A program made the translations under genes and the position numbers. A stretch of 64,000 nt of DNA from Diphasiastrum complanatum (Eukaryota; Streptophyta; Lycopodiopsida; Lycopodiales; Lycopodiaceae): the NCBI GenBank assembly GCA_029204225.1, contig CM055111.1, positions 30,471,464 through 30,535,463 of the forward strand, written 5' to 3'. The notes under the pieces were generated by a model, which worked only from the letters and a program-made list of their open reading frames with translations, made no database searches and was not told the DNA's origin. Each line of letters starts with the position of its first letter. Within the stretch, counting starts at the first letter, position 1. Positions 1 to 9,258 of this stretch are shown here, in pieces.

Positions 1-10
1 TGAGGAGGAG

Positions 11-872
11 TGTTGAAAATTGTCACTTCTCACTTGACATTGGTTCATGTAAATATTGATCAAACATTAGAATATGTTGATGATATGATTTCACACGTGT
101 GGAGCATGTTCCCATGTGTGAAAGGATGTACTTTTCATGTTTGTATATATCCAAATTGATTTTGTATCATTCTAGTTAGTGTGAACATGAAATGACTAGT
201 TTTTAGTCAAGTTGACTAGTCACCTACAAATTAGCTTTTCCTTGCATGAGCATGAGTAAATGCTCCCACATGGCAAGTGGATGTTCACATGTGTGTATAG
301 AGTACTAGAAGATAAGAGTTGACCATTTTCCTTAGATCCTATTTTGTAGGGAATATTCCTATATTCTAGGAGACTAGCTTTTTGGATTTTAGTCATATTC
401 TAGAAGGTCAACTATTGGATAAGGATCAAGGATGGATCAAATGGATAGATATGAGTGATGTGGCACTCTTCACACGTGTGAAGGCCTGCTGGACTGTACC
501 AGACTCATGGATGTACTTGATCCATAAAAGGATCATCATTTTGCTAAGAAAATTGATGAGACTTTTGCACTCTACACTTTTGTGAGATTTCTAGTCATTT
601 GTCTTGTGATTTTTATGCATGATTGCTATCTAGTATCATTGTACTTGTTGTTTCAGGTGCAGTCCGTACAGTGGACAGTACTCCACACGTGTGAAGCCGC
701 TCTCACTAAAAAATGATGTGTTGATCCATTGCTCTTGCTTAAATCCAAGTGTAGTGAATCTAGATCAAGATCTAATGTGTAGAACTTGATAGATTCATTG
801 ATTAAGCAACCAATAACTCTCTATGATTGTAAAGTACAATCATTATTGTCCTAAAAACTGTAAAATTTATCA
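11..872 (+). mobile_element. Copia element D, 3' LTR (body lies off the left edge)
   Basis: The window opens with the purine tract TGAGGAGGAG followed by TGTTGAAAATTGTCAC. This matches the 3' end of the B family here (purine tract GAGGAGGAG, then TGTTAAAAATT), so it reads as a polypurine tract followed by a 3' LTR start, and D is probably a B relative in plus orientation. The LTR carries three CACGTG cores (94-99, 473-478, 686-691) and GTCCGTAC at 662-669. The right end, placed after ATTTATCA, is tentative because no partner LTR is in the window. The short 67-codon frame inside it is not regarded as a gene. Confidence 0.6.
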
Positions 873-1369
873 ATCATCAGCTCCTTTATCCCAAGGGTTG
901 CTCTTCTTCGATGTGACTTTTTCTTGTTGGAAAATACTTGACGCCTACTTGCCTCATTATAATCGCAAAGATCATTAATGCCAAACCATTTTTTTTATCA
1001 CCAAGATCATGCAAGCAAAAATGACTAGTACACAAACTAATAGCATTTTGCATCACCTTTATAAACTTGCCATCATAGCTAAATTTAAATTCAATGGATC
1101 ATGTCTATTTAATATACACACAATGTTTGCTTCAAAACTTACTTTTAATATTGATTTCTCACACTTGTCATCAACATTTGCTTAGAAACTAGAATCTGCC
1201 ATTAAAAAGTCCTATGACTTCTATTCAAATTAACCGAAGACACTTGCTCCTCACAACAAATCCCTTTCCATCAACATTTCCACAATGAATGGAATACGAC
1301 AAGCAGGAATTAACAATCTAATTCTCAACATTCAACTTCATAACTCAATCCTATCACTTTGGTTAACTA
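873..1369. other. Gene-free AT-rich stretch between D and B1
   Basis: No coding frame, RNA gene or repeat structure was recognised. It continues after removal of B1 into the sequence starting at 13957, because B1 split it. Confidence 0.5.
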
Positions 1370-1374
1370 CAGAT
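1370..1374. repeat. Target-site duplication of B1, left copy
   Basis: CAGAT directly precedes the LTR terminus TGTAAAAATT. The same five bases follow the other terminus at 13957-13961. Confidence 0.9.
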
Positions 1375-2056
1375 TGTAAAAATTACAGCAAATAAGGATC
1401 CTAAAACACTTGAAATGATGAGGGAAACAATAGATTATGATTTCATAAGATTAGCACAAGTTGAACCATCAAAATCCATCAAAAATCTATGCTTGAACCT
1501 CACTAAATGGCCCAAATCCTTGAAGAAGGCTTCACACGTGTGAAAGTACGGCCTTCCACAGTCTGAGTACTGTACACCAGACCTACATTCAATCCTATAA
1601 TCATTAGTAATCACAAGTACTCAAACAATTATGAACATAGAGAGCAATTGCACCATTATGAGAGAAAAAACATGAAATTGCTTGATTGATTTTGGTGAGA
1701 TATCATCACCTATATATACATGATCCATCACGGTTTTGGGCAGATATGAGTAGCCCTAAACCTATCCCTAATGCTAATTTTGGTGGATCTTTCATCCCTA
1801 CCAAGTTAGGGTTGGAATCTTGGAGATCCCTCAACAATGCAAAAATTACCAAAAATAGCTCCTATTTTTTCTCCCTTGTATCTAAGCATAATTTGGACTC
1901 ATTCCAAAGGTTCTAACACTTAGTTCTACTTGAGAACATCCTTATGAATGGAATCCTATGCTATTTGGCACGTGTGACAAGCCACATCATGACCATCTAA
2001 CTATTTACAAGTCATATGACCAAAACTAGTCAAGCTAGAATTGTGAATTTTTAACA
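1375..2056 (-). repeat. B1 3' LTR
   Basis: In minus orientation it runs TGTTAAAAATTC to AATTTTTACA. It matches 13275-13956 over 682 bp with two visible differences. It contains TATATATA on the minus strand near 1711-1718, the palindrome TTCACACGTGTGAA at 1531-1544, and a second CACGTG at 1969-1974. Confidence 0.93.
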
Positions 2057-2070
2057 CTCCTCCTCACTAT

Positions 2071-2827
2071 CTAGCTTGGTTCAATCATTGCTTTACTAAT
2101 CACTCCAAGTGATGATCTGAACTTCATAAAAGGTGTCTTTTGAAGTGGTTTAGTAAGTAGATCAGCTACACATTCATTGCTTGGAACATGCTCCAAAGCA
2201 ATCTCCTTGGCTTGCACCATTTCTCTCACAAAGTGATGGCATATCTCAATGTGCTTAGATCTTGCATGGAAGATTGGGTTAGATGCAAGGTGTTGGGCTG
2301 ATATATTGTCATTGTAGATGATTGGTGCCTCCTCTGAATCCATGATCTTTAGTTCCACCAATAATCTCAAAAAGTACCTCCTTTGTAGTGGTTGTCAAAG
2401 CTTTGTACTCGGCCTCGGTTGAAGATAGAGATATAGTTTCTTGCTTTTTTGAAAGCCATGAAACCACACCTTCTCCTATGAAAGTTGAATAGGCACTTGT
2501 TGATTTCCTATCCCTCTTGTCCCCTGCAAAATCTGAATCACTAAATGCATGAAGGTTAATCACATCTCCTCTATATAGAATCCCAAAATCCAATGTACCC
2601 GAGCTTAGAATCCTCTTAGCCTTTTTCCAATGGATATTCAATGGCTTTTGCATGGATTGGCTCAACCTACATACACTAAAGCTAAGATCTGGTCTAGTTA
2701 TAGTGATCCACATTAAGGAACCTATAAGTTGCCTAAACAAAGTGATGTCCATGAAGGATCTTTCATCATCTTCATTTGGCACTTTTACATCTTGCTCCAT
2801 TGGTGTGTCAACACTTTTGCATACTTC
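2071..2827 (-). pseudogene. B1 pol 3' part: end of reverse transcriptase and RNase H, frameshifted
   Basis: This is the downstream half of B1 gag-pol, cut off from the upstream half by element A. It begins with CKSVDTPMEQ, continues through the RT end (GSLMWITITRPDLSF) and the RNase H motifs (SDSDFAGD, LSSTEAEYKALT, then NDNISAQHLASNPIFHARSKHIE), and ends ADLLTKPLQ. Compared with the B3 copy it lacks six bases near 2600 (in frame) and a net five bases near 2370. The second loss shifts the frame after KEVL, so the RNase H continues in another frame from about 2370 downward. It cannot give a working protein. Confidence 0.88.
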
Positions 2828-3482
2828 TGTGAAAATTGTCAACATTTCCTAGCTAGTTTGAGGCCTAAATTGGCTAAAATTGTAAATAGTTTTGGTTCTG
2901 GAGTTTCACACGTGTGAACCAGGCCACAATGTTTTTATTTACTGTATTTTTTCAGTATGATGAAGTGTCAAACTTCATACCCTTCAAAATGAGACCATTT
3001 TGATGTATTTTGGTCATATAAGCCATTTTTAGCTATTTTTCCTATATAGGGAATATCTAGGGTCAAGTACCTTCTAGAGAGAGGAGAGAGAGTCATCTTC
3101 CTCATCCATAAATAGTAGGGAAGTCGTGGAGAATAGGTTGGAGAAACCTTTTGTATGCTTCATTGAGATCAATAGATCATTGTCATTGTTTCTTCCTCCA
3201 TTGAGAGCATTGTTGTGTGTATTGTCTTCAAGCTATTGTGTATGATCTTAGGTGCTTTCCAAAAGTGGTAGGCTGATGTATTATGGACTGTATAATGCTA
3301 TTTTGGGCCGCACTTGATGTTTATGGAAGTTTCCATTTGTGATAAATGCTTTTTGATCAAGTTCTTTGCATTCTAGGTAGCATAGAATGTGTTGCCAATT
3401 CCTAGCTTATGTAGTTTGGAGTGCAAGCATTCAAGCCAATGATCTTGGAGTTTAGATCCACTTAGGATCTGTATTTTTCACA
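2828..3482 (+). repeat. A 5' LTR with promoter
   Basis: It begins TGTGAAAATTGTC and ends ATTTTTCACA directly before the primer site. A TATA-like CATAAATA lies at 3107-3114. The palindrome TTCACACGTGTGAA lies about 200 bp upstream of it (2905-2918). Confidence 0.93.
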
Positions 3483-3494
3483 TGGTATCAGAGC
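3483..3494 (+). promoter_or_regulatory. A primer binding site, initiator tRNA-Met
   Basis: TGGTATCAGAGC abuts the LTR end. It matches the complement of the 3' end of plant initiator tRNA-Met, the usual primer of plant copia elements. Confidence 0.92.
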
Positions 3495-4654
3495 TGGTTG
3501 GCTTCTATTTACAGTAAGTATTCCATTTTTGGTGATATTTGGATGTTTGATCAAGTTCTAGCATGATTTTGCATTGCTTTGTTGATCAAATCTTACTAAC
3601 CTTTGTTTTGTGAGTTGAACTTGTGGATCAAAAGCATATTTCAGGTCTATTGAAGATCAGAGGCTGAAAAGAAACTATTTTGGATCAGATCATAACACCT
3701 AATCATTTGTGATTGTGAGGCTTGTGCATATTCAATACTAACAATGTTCTTTTCAATCCTATTGTTGACAATCTCCATTCTTGGATGAACACTCTCCTTA
3801 AGTGGATGAAACTTCTCCTTAAGTGGATGACAAATGCTCTTTTGAGTGAGTTGTAATTCTCCTAAAGGCTGAGCAAAGCTCCCATTTGGATGAAAGATCC
3901 CCTTTTTTGGGTGAACATATTGTAAGCTCCATTGTGAAGAGCATATTGTAAAGATTGTCATCAATTTTGGCATAAATTTTGGTGTACTTTGTTGAGCATG
4001 TAAGTAACTCTCCTTATGTAATTTGATTGGAGCATTTGCTGGAAGGTGTTAACCATTATGCAAGTGTGTTTTCAGGTTCTTAACAGGTTGAGGAACATTC
4101 TCATGTGAAGTGATCTTAGATCTACATCTAAACACCAAGATTTGACAAGATAGTGAAGCTAGTCTTGTGATTCACTAAGTGTGCTCATTCATTCACCTCT
4201 AAATCTTGTATTTATCACTTGCTGGAGTTTATAAACTTTTAGAAGTGTGTTTTACATGTGGTTTTACAGGTTGAATCAATATCTTAGTGTGTTGATCATA
4301 TGTTGATCAAGTTTGTTCATTACTAGGTAATCTTGGCATCCTAGTTTTGGGTATTTTCTAAGAATGCAAGTAACTCTTCACACCATAACTTGATTTGGTC
4401 ACTTGCTGGAAAGTTTGAGAGCTTAAGCAAGAGTGTGTTCAGGTTGGTTTGATTTTGTAATCCATTCTTAGTGTGTGCAAAGTGTTGCATGTGTTTCAAT
4501 CTTCCTTTCTATGCTTGGAAACCATCTAGGTTCAAGATAGAAGTGTTTTAGGGTCCTAAATCTTCATAGATCTCTTTATCTATCATTTGTTGAGAGAAAA
4601 GTGAGTGCTAAGTGCTTTAGGACAGAACCTAAAAGTTGAAGAAACATTAGAATC
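3495..4654 (+). other. A untranslated leader, with internal tandem repeats
   Basis: The 1.16-kb leader has no convincing reading frame. It holds a degenerate tandem triplication with a unit of about 184 bp: the TTGCTGG core recurs at about 4037, 4220 and 4404, each followed by an AAGTGTGTTTT-like or CAGGTT stretch. Further upstream (about 3777-3915) a short unit related to CTTAAGTGGATGA recurs. It probably serves for packaging and translation control of the genomic RNA; this is inference. Confidence 0.6.
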
Positions 4655-7600
4655 ATGGCTTCCAATGGTGGGATCATGCTAGAGTCTAGTGAAAGGTTGA
4701 GTTCATCAAACTACTCTACTTGGAAAGTGAGGATGGAGTCCTTACTTGAGTTGAATGAACTCATGGACATAGTTGCAGAAATTGAAGAGAGACCTCTCAC
4801 ACTTCAAGAGCAACAAAGGTTTGATAAGAAGGCCAAAAGGGCTCTTCATATCATTAAAATGAATGTTACAAATGAACTTCTCAAGGAAGTTGGAAAGTGT
4901 CAAAGTGCAAGTGAGGCATGGAATGCCTTAAAGAAGCTCTTTGAATCAAAGTCCACATCTAGGGTATTGACCCTAAGGAGACAAATATTTTCTAGTAGGC
5001 AAAGAGAGGGTGAAAGTGCTCATGCATTTATCTTGAGAGTTAAGTCCCTAAGTGATGATTTAGCATGCATTGATGAGAACATAAAAGATGGTGAAATAGT
5101 CCAAGTTATGTTGAATGGTTTGCTAAATGAACATGCTAACCTTGTGCAAAGTTTTGCCATTCAAAGAGTCTTGCCAAGTGTGGTTGACTTGCAAGAAATC
5201 TTATTGGCTGAAGAACATAGGTTGCAATCAAAGCTTGATGGTGCATCCTTGCAAGGTGGAGGTGAAGAGGCTTTCTTCACAAAAGGCAAATTCAAGGGCA
5301 AAGGTAAAGGCAAAGGGAAATGGTCCAAAGGTGGTAACTTTGATCATGATGATCACTCTTCCTCTTCCTCTTCTACTAAGAACAATAAGTCAAAGTTCAA
5401 GTGCTTTTATTGTGAGATAAAAGGTCATTTTGCAAATGAATGTTATAAGAAGAAAAGAGAGCAAGGAGAGAGGCAAGGAAATCTTACAATAGATGAGGAA
5501 GAACATAACACATGTGAATCACTTGTTATGACTTCAAGTTTGTTAGCCAACATAGATGATAATGATCCTTGGTGGATTGATAGTGGAGCCTCATCTCACA
5601 TGACAAGACATAAGGAATACTTTACATCCTTATTGTCTTATGAGGGAGAAGGTAACATCATCTACACTGCAAATGATGGTCAATGTGACATCAAAGGCAT
5701 AGGCACTATTCCTATTTCCCTTTCAACAAATAGGAAAGCAAATCTTGAAAATGTTTTGTACATTCCTTCAATCACTAAGAATTTGCTTAGTGTAAGTCAA
5801 ATGATTGACAAAGGACTTGATGTGGAGTTCATTGGAGATGCATGTTTGATAAGTAAATGTGGATCCTTGATTGCTCAAGGTAGGAGGCATGGTAAACTTT
5901 TCAAGCTTGATGCATGTGTGATCTCTAATCATGAAGGATGTATGGCTAGGGAGCAATTGACAAACCAAGAAGTTTGGCACAAGAGGTTGGGCCATCCCAA
6001 CTTCAAATCTTTGGAGGTAATGGCAAAGAAAGAGCTTGTTCTTGGTCTCCCTAAAAGTCTTGTTGCAAACAATAGTGTTTGTGAACATTGTGCCTTGTCC
6101 AAATCTCATAGACTTGCTTATTCTAGATCTACTTCTAGATCTAAAGAAGCTTTTCAACTTGTGCATTCTGATATTCATTCTTCTAGTACAACTAGCAATG
6201 GTGGGGCAAAGATGTATGCAACTTTCATTGATGACTTTAGTAGGTATACTTGGATCTATCTTCTTAAAAGTAAGGATGAACTGTTTGCTGCATTTGTCAA
6301 GTTCAAGAATGAAATGGAAAACCAATTCAATACAAAGATCAAATGCTTAAGATCTGATAATGGAGGGGAATACACCTCAAATAGGTTCAAAGACTTTTGT
6401 ATAGCACATGGGATTAAGAGGGAGATGTCTAGTCCTAGGACTCCACAACAGAATGGAGTGGCCGAGAGGAAGAATAGAACCCTTTGTGAATGTGCCAAGG
6501 CAATGAGACTACATGCTAATCTTGCTAAGTCTTTTTGGGGGGAAGCTTTAGCATGTGCTAACTATCTATGTAATAGATGGACAAGTGCTTCCTTGGATGG
6601 TAAAACTCCTCATGAGGTTCTTTATGGTAGAAGGCCGAGTGTCAAGCATTGTAGGATCTTTGGATGTACATGTTTTGTCAATATCACACTTGATGATAGA
6701 ACTAAAGAAGATCCTTCATCAAAGAAGGGTGTGTTTGTTGGCTATAGTGAAGTAAGCAAGGCTTACAAAGTGTACATTCCTTCTACAAAGAAAGTTGTCA
6801 TAAGTAGGGATGTCATCTTTCATGAAGAGAATGTTTCCAATGTTGTTGATGTTGATGTTGATGTGCCTACTAATCATCATGATGTGCAAGATGTCTTGGA
6901 TGAAGATGGAGATGCCACTCCAAAGCAAACTTCAAGGAAGACTCAAAGGCAAAGGGCTAAGCCATCAAGGCTAACCTATGATGAAAAAGGAAAGCAAGTG
7001 GTGGACAACTCTAACTTTGCTTTTCTTACCTCTTTTGATGAACCAACTTGTGTAGGTGAAGCAATTCAAAAGAAGGAATGGATCCAAGCCATGGATCATG
7101 AGCATCAAGCACTCATCAAAAGCAACACATGGAGGTTGGTAAAGCTTCCAAAGGACAAGAAGGCAATTGGTTGTAAGTGGATCTTCAAGATCAAGACAAA
7201 TCAAGATGGATCAATCAACAAGTACAAGGCAAGGTTGGTGGCAAAGGGGTATGCTCAAGAATATGGTATTGACTATGATGAGACCTTTGCACCCGTGGCA
7301 AAGATGGTAACTATTCGAATCCTAATCTCTCTTGCAACTCTTTATGATTGGGATATGTGGCAAATGGATGTTACTAATGCCTTCTTGAATGGTGATCTTG
7401 AAGAAGATATTTACATGGAGCAACCCGAGGGCTATGTTTCACATGATGAGCCTAATCATGTGTGCTATCTCCAAAAGAGTTTGTATGGGCTAAAGCAAGC
7501 ACCAAGGAGTTGGTATGCTAAGCTCAATTCCTTCTTACTTTCTCAAAACTTTGTTATGAGTGAGTATGATCATTCTCTCTACTTTAGATTGAATGAAAAT

Positions 7601-8608
7601 GATATCACTTTACTTTTGATCTATGTTGATGACATTATCTTAAGTGGTGGTAACAATCTAGATATAGATGAAATCAAGATGGCACTCAAAAGAGAGTTTG
7701 AAATTCAAGATCTTGGTAAACTTCATTATATCTTAGGAATAGAGATTATTAGAACTTCTAAATCTACATTCATATGTCAAGAAAAGTATGTTAACTCTAT
7801 TCTAAAAAGGTTTCATATGGAAGATTGTAAAGTTGTTTCTACTCCTATGGAATCAAATGTAAAGCTAACTACAAGAAGTAATGAAAGATCCTTCAAGGAC
7901 ATTACTCTCTATAGAAAGCTAATAGGATCTCTTATATGGTTAACCATCACAAGACCTGATCTAAGATTTGTGGTTGGTAAACTAAGTCAATTTATGCAAG
8001 ATCCTAGTGAGGCTCATTGGAAGCTAGGAAAGAGAGTACTTAGATACATCTCGGGATCTAGAGATTTTGGCATCTTGTATGGAGGTACTACACCTAACCT
8101 TTGTGGATTTTCAGATTCAGATTTTGCAGGTGATCAAATGGATAGGAAGTCAACAAGTGCCTTTGCAATCTATCTTGGAGATGGAGTGGTCTCATGGCTA
8201 TCAAAGAAGCAACCAACTATCTCTCTATCTTCCACCGAAGCCGAGTACAAGGCATTAACAACATGCACCAAGGAGATTCTTTGGATCAAGAGGATGTTAT
8301 TGGATCTTCACTTGCTGGAACCAGAGAAGACTCCAATCATACTTTGTGATAACCTTTCAGCCCAAAGCTTGGCAAGCAATCCTGTTTTTCATGCAAGGAG
8401 CAAGCACATTGAGATTGCTCACCATTTTGTGAGAGATCAAGTCATTGCCAAAGAGGTGGAGCTTCAACATGTCTCTTCAAAGGAGTGTGTGGCTGATATC
8501 TTCACCAAACCATTGGGAAAGGACCTATATTTAATGCATAGATCTAATCTTGGAATGTGCTCAAAGACTATGTTGAAACTAGCATCCAATGTTGAAGAGG
8601 GAGTGTGA
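4655..8608 (+). CDS. gag-pol: Gag-pol polyprotein of copia element A
   Basis: A single frame of 1317 codons encodes all proteins for copia replication. Gag covers about residues 1-300 with the zinc knuckle C250-x2-C-x4-H-x4-C263 after a lysine/glycine-rich stretch. Protease has the DSG triad at 309-311. The integrase zinc module follows (HKRLGH 442-447, C476, C479), then the integrase catalytic residues D506, D568 and E604 (DX35E). Reverse transcriptase spans about 805-1050 with QMDV at 903 and YVDD at 990-993. RNase H has D1154, E1195, D1232 and D1281. No stop or frameshift was seen and every key residue is present. The start is the first ATG after the leader and matches the B family start MASINAYL. 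The stop codon TGA lies inside the first bases of the 3' LTR, just past the purine tract. How gag is made in excess from one frame is not visible. Confidence 0.95.
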   Translation: MASNGGIMLESSERLSSSNYSTWKVRMESLLELNELMDIVAEIEERPLTLQEQQRFDKKAKRALHIIKMNVTNELLKEVGKCQSASEAWNALKKLFESKSTSRVLTLRRQIFSSRQREGESAHAFILRVKSLSDDLACIDENIKDGEIVQVMLNGLLNEHANLVQSFAIQRVLPSVVDLQEILLAEEHRLQSKLDGASLQGGGEEAFFTKGKFKGKGKGKGKWSKGGNFDHDDHSSSSSSTKNNKSKFKCFYCEIKGHFANECYKKKREQGERQGNLTIDEEEHNTCESLVMTSSLLANIDDNDPWWIDSGASSHMTRHKEYFTSLLSYEGEGNIIYTANDGQCDIKGIGTIPISLSTNRKANLENVLYIPSITKNLLSVSQMIDKGLDVEFIGDACLISKCGSLIAQGRRHGKLFKLDACVISNHEGCMAREQLTNQEVWHKRLGHPNFKSLEVMAKKELVLGLPKSLVANNSVCEHCALSKSHRLAYSRSTSRSKEAFQLVHSDIHSSSTTSNGGAKMYATFIDDFSRYTWIYLLKSKDELFAAFVKFKNEMENQFNTKIKCLRSDNGGEYTSNRFKDFCIAHGIKREMSSPRTPQQNGVAERKNRTLCECAKAMRLHANLAKSFWGEALACANYLCNRWTSASLDGKTPHEVLYGRRPSVKHCRIFGCTCFVNITLDDRTKEDPSSKKGVFVGYSEVSKAYKVYIPSTKKVVISRDVIFHEENVSNVVDVDVDVPTNHHDVQDVLDEDGDATPKQTSRKTQRQRAKPSRLTYDEKGKQVVDNSNFAFLTSFDEPTCVGEAIQKKEWIQAMDHEHQALIKSNTWRLVKLPKDKKAIGCKWIFKIKTNQDGSINKYKARLVAKGYAQEYGIDYDETFAPVAKMVTIRILISLATLYDWDMWQMDVTNAFLNGDLEEDIYMEQPEGYVSHDEPNHVCYLQKSLYGLKQAPRSWYAKLNSFLLSQNFVMSEYDHSLYFRLNENDITLLLIYVDDIILSGGNNLDIDEIKMALKREFEIQDLGKLHYILGIEIIRTSKSTFICQEKYVNSILKRFHMEDCKVVSTPMESNVKLTTRSNERSFKDITLYRKLIGSLIWLTITRPDLRFVVGKLSQFMQDPSEAHWKLGKRVLRYISGSRDFGILYGGTTPNLCGFSDSDFAGDQMDRKSTSAFAIYLGDGVVSWLSKKQPTISLSSTEAEYKALTTCTKEILWIKRMLLDLHLLEPEKTPIILCDNLSAQSLASNPVFHARSKHIEIAHHFVRDQVIAKEVELQHVSSKECVADIFTKPLGKDLYLMHRSNLGMCSKTMLKLASNVEEGV
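8594..8603 (+). promoter_or_regulatory. A polypurine tract
   Basis: GAAGAGGGAG immediately precedes the 3' LTR and overlaps the last codons of gag-pol. It is the expected primer for plus-strand DNA synthesis. Confidence 0.85.
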
Positions 8609-9258
8609 AAATTGTCAACATTTCCTAGCTAGTTTGAGGCCTAAATTGGCTAAAATTGTAAATAGTTTTGGTTCTGGAGTTTCACACGTGTGAACCAGGC
8701 CACAATGTTTTTATTTACTGTATTTTTTCAGTATGATGAAGTGTCAAACTTCATACCCTTCAAAATGAGACCATTTTGATGTATTTTGGTCATATAAGCC
8801 ATTTTTAGCTATTTTTCCTATATAGGGAATATCTAGGGTCAAGTACCTTCTAGAGAGAGGAGAGAGAGTCATCTTCCTCATCCATAAATAGTAGGGAAGT
8901 CGTGGAGAACAGGTTGGAGAAACCTTTTGTATGCTTCATTGAGATCAATAGATCATTGTCATTGTTTCTTCCTCCATTGAGAGCATTGTTGTGTGTATTG
9001 TCTTCAAGCTATTGTGTATGATCTTAGGTGCTTTCCAAAAGTGGTAGGCTGATGTATTATGGACTGTATAATGCTATTTTGGGCCGCACTTGATGTTTAT
9101 GGAAGTTTCCATTTGTGATAAATGCTTTTTGATCAAGTTCTTTGCATTCTAGGTAGCATAGAATGTGTTGCCAATTCCTAGCTTATGTAGTTTGGAGTGC
9201 AAGCATTCAAGCCAATGATCTTGGAGTTTAGATCCACTTAGGATCTGTATTTTTCACA
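8604..9258 (+). repeat. A 3' LTR
   Basis: This is a 655-bp copy of 2828-3482 with one visible difference. It ends TTTTCACA and is followed by CTTCCATC, the continuation of the B1 reverse transcriptase. Confidence 0.94.

Larger units (their letters stand above)
2828..9258 (+). mobile_element. Copia retrotransposon A, complete and apparently intact
   Basis: This is a full-length Ty1/copia element of 6431 bp nested inside B1. It has a 5' LTR (2828-3482), primer site (3483-3494), long leader, one uninterrupted gag-pol frame (4655-8608), purine tract (8594-8603) and 3' LTR (8604-9258). The two LTRs are both 655 bp and differ at one visible position (T/C near 3144 versus 8920). Termini are the inverted repeats TGTGAAAA and TTTTCACA. 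The host sequence CTTC is present on both sides (2824-2827 and 9259-9262); B3 shows the empty site, with ACTTC once. By sequence this is the youngest insertion here and the only one that could be autonomous. Confidence 0.95.

Noticed and set aside
1686-1916. 76-codon frame found in each B LTR (also near 13586, 23990, 55107 and 58750)
   Set aside because: It lies antisense inside the LTR, shows no domain, and its conservation is explained by the LTR repeats being near-identical.
5768-6498. Antisense frames of 80-185 codons within A gag-pol
   Set aside because: Shadows of the real coding frame; no domain and no promoter.
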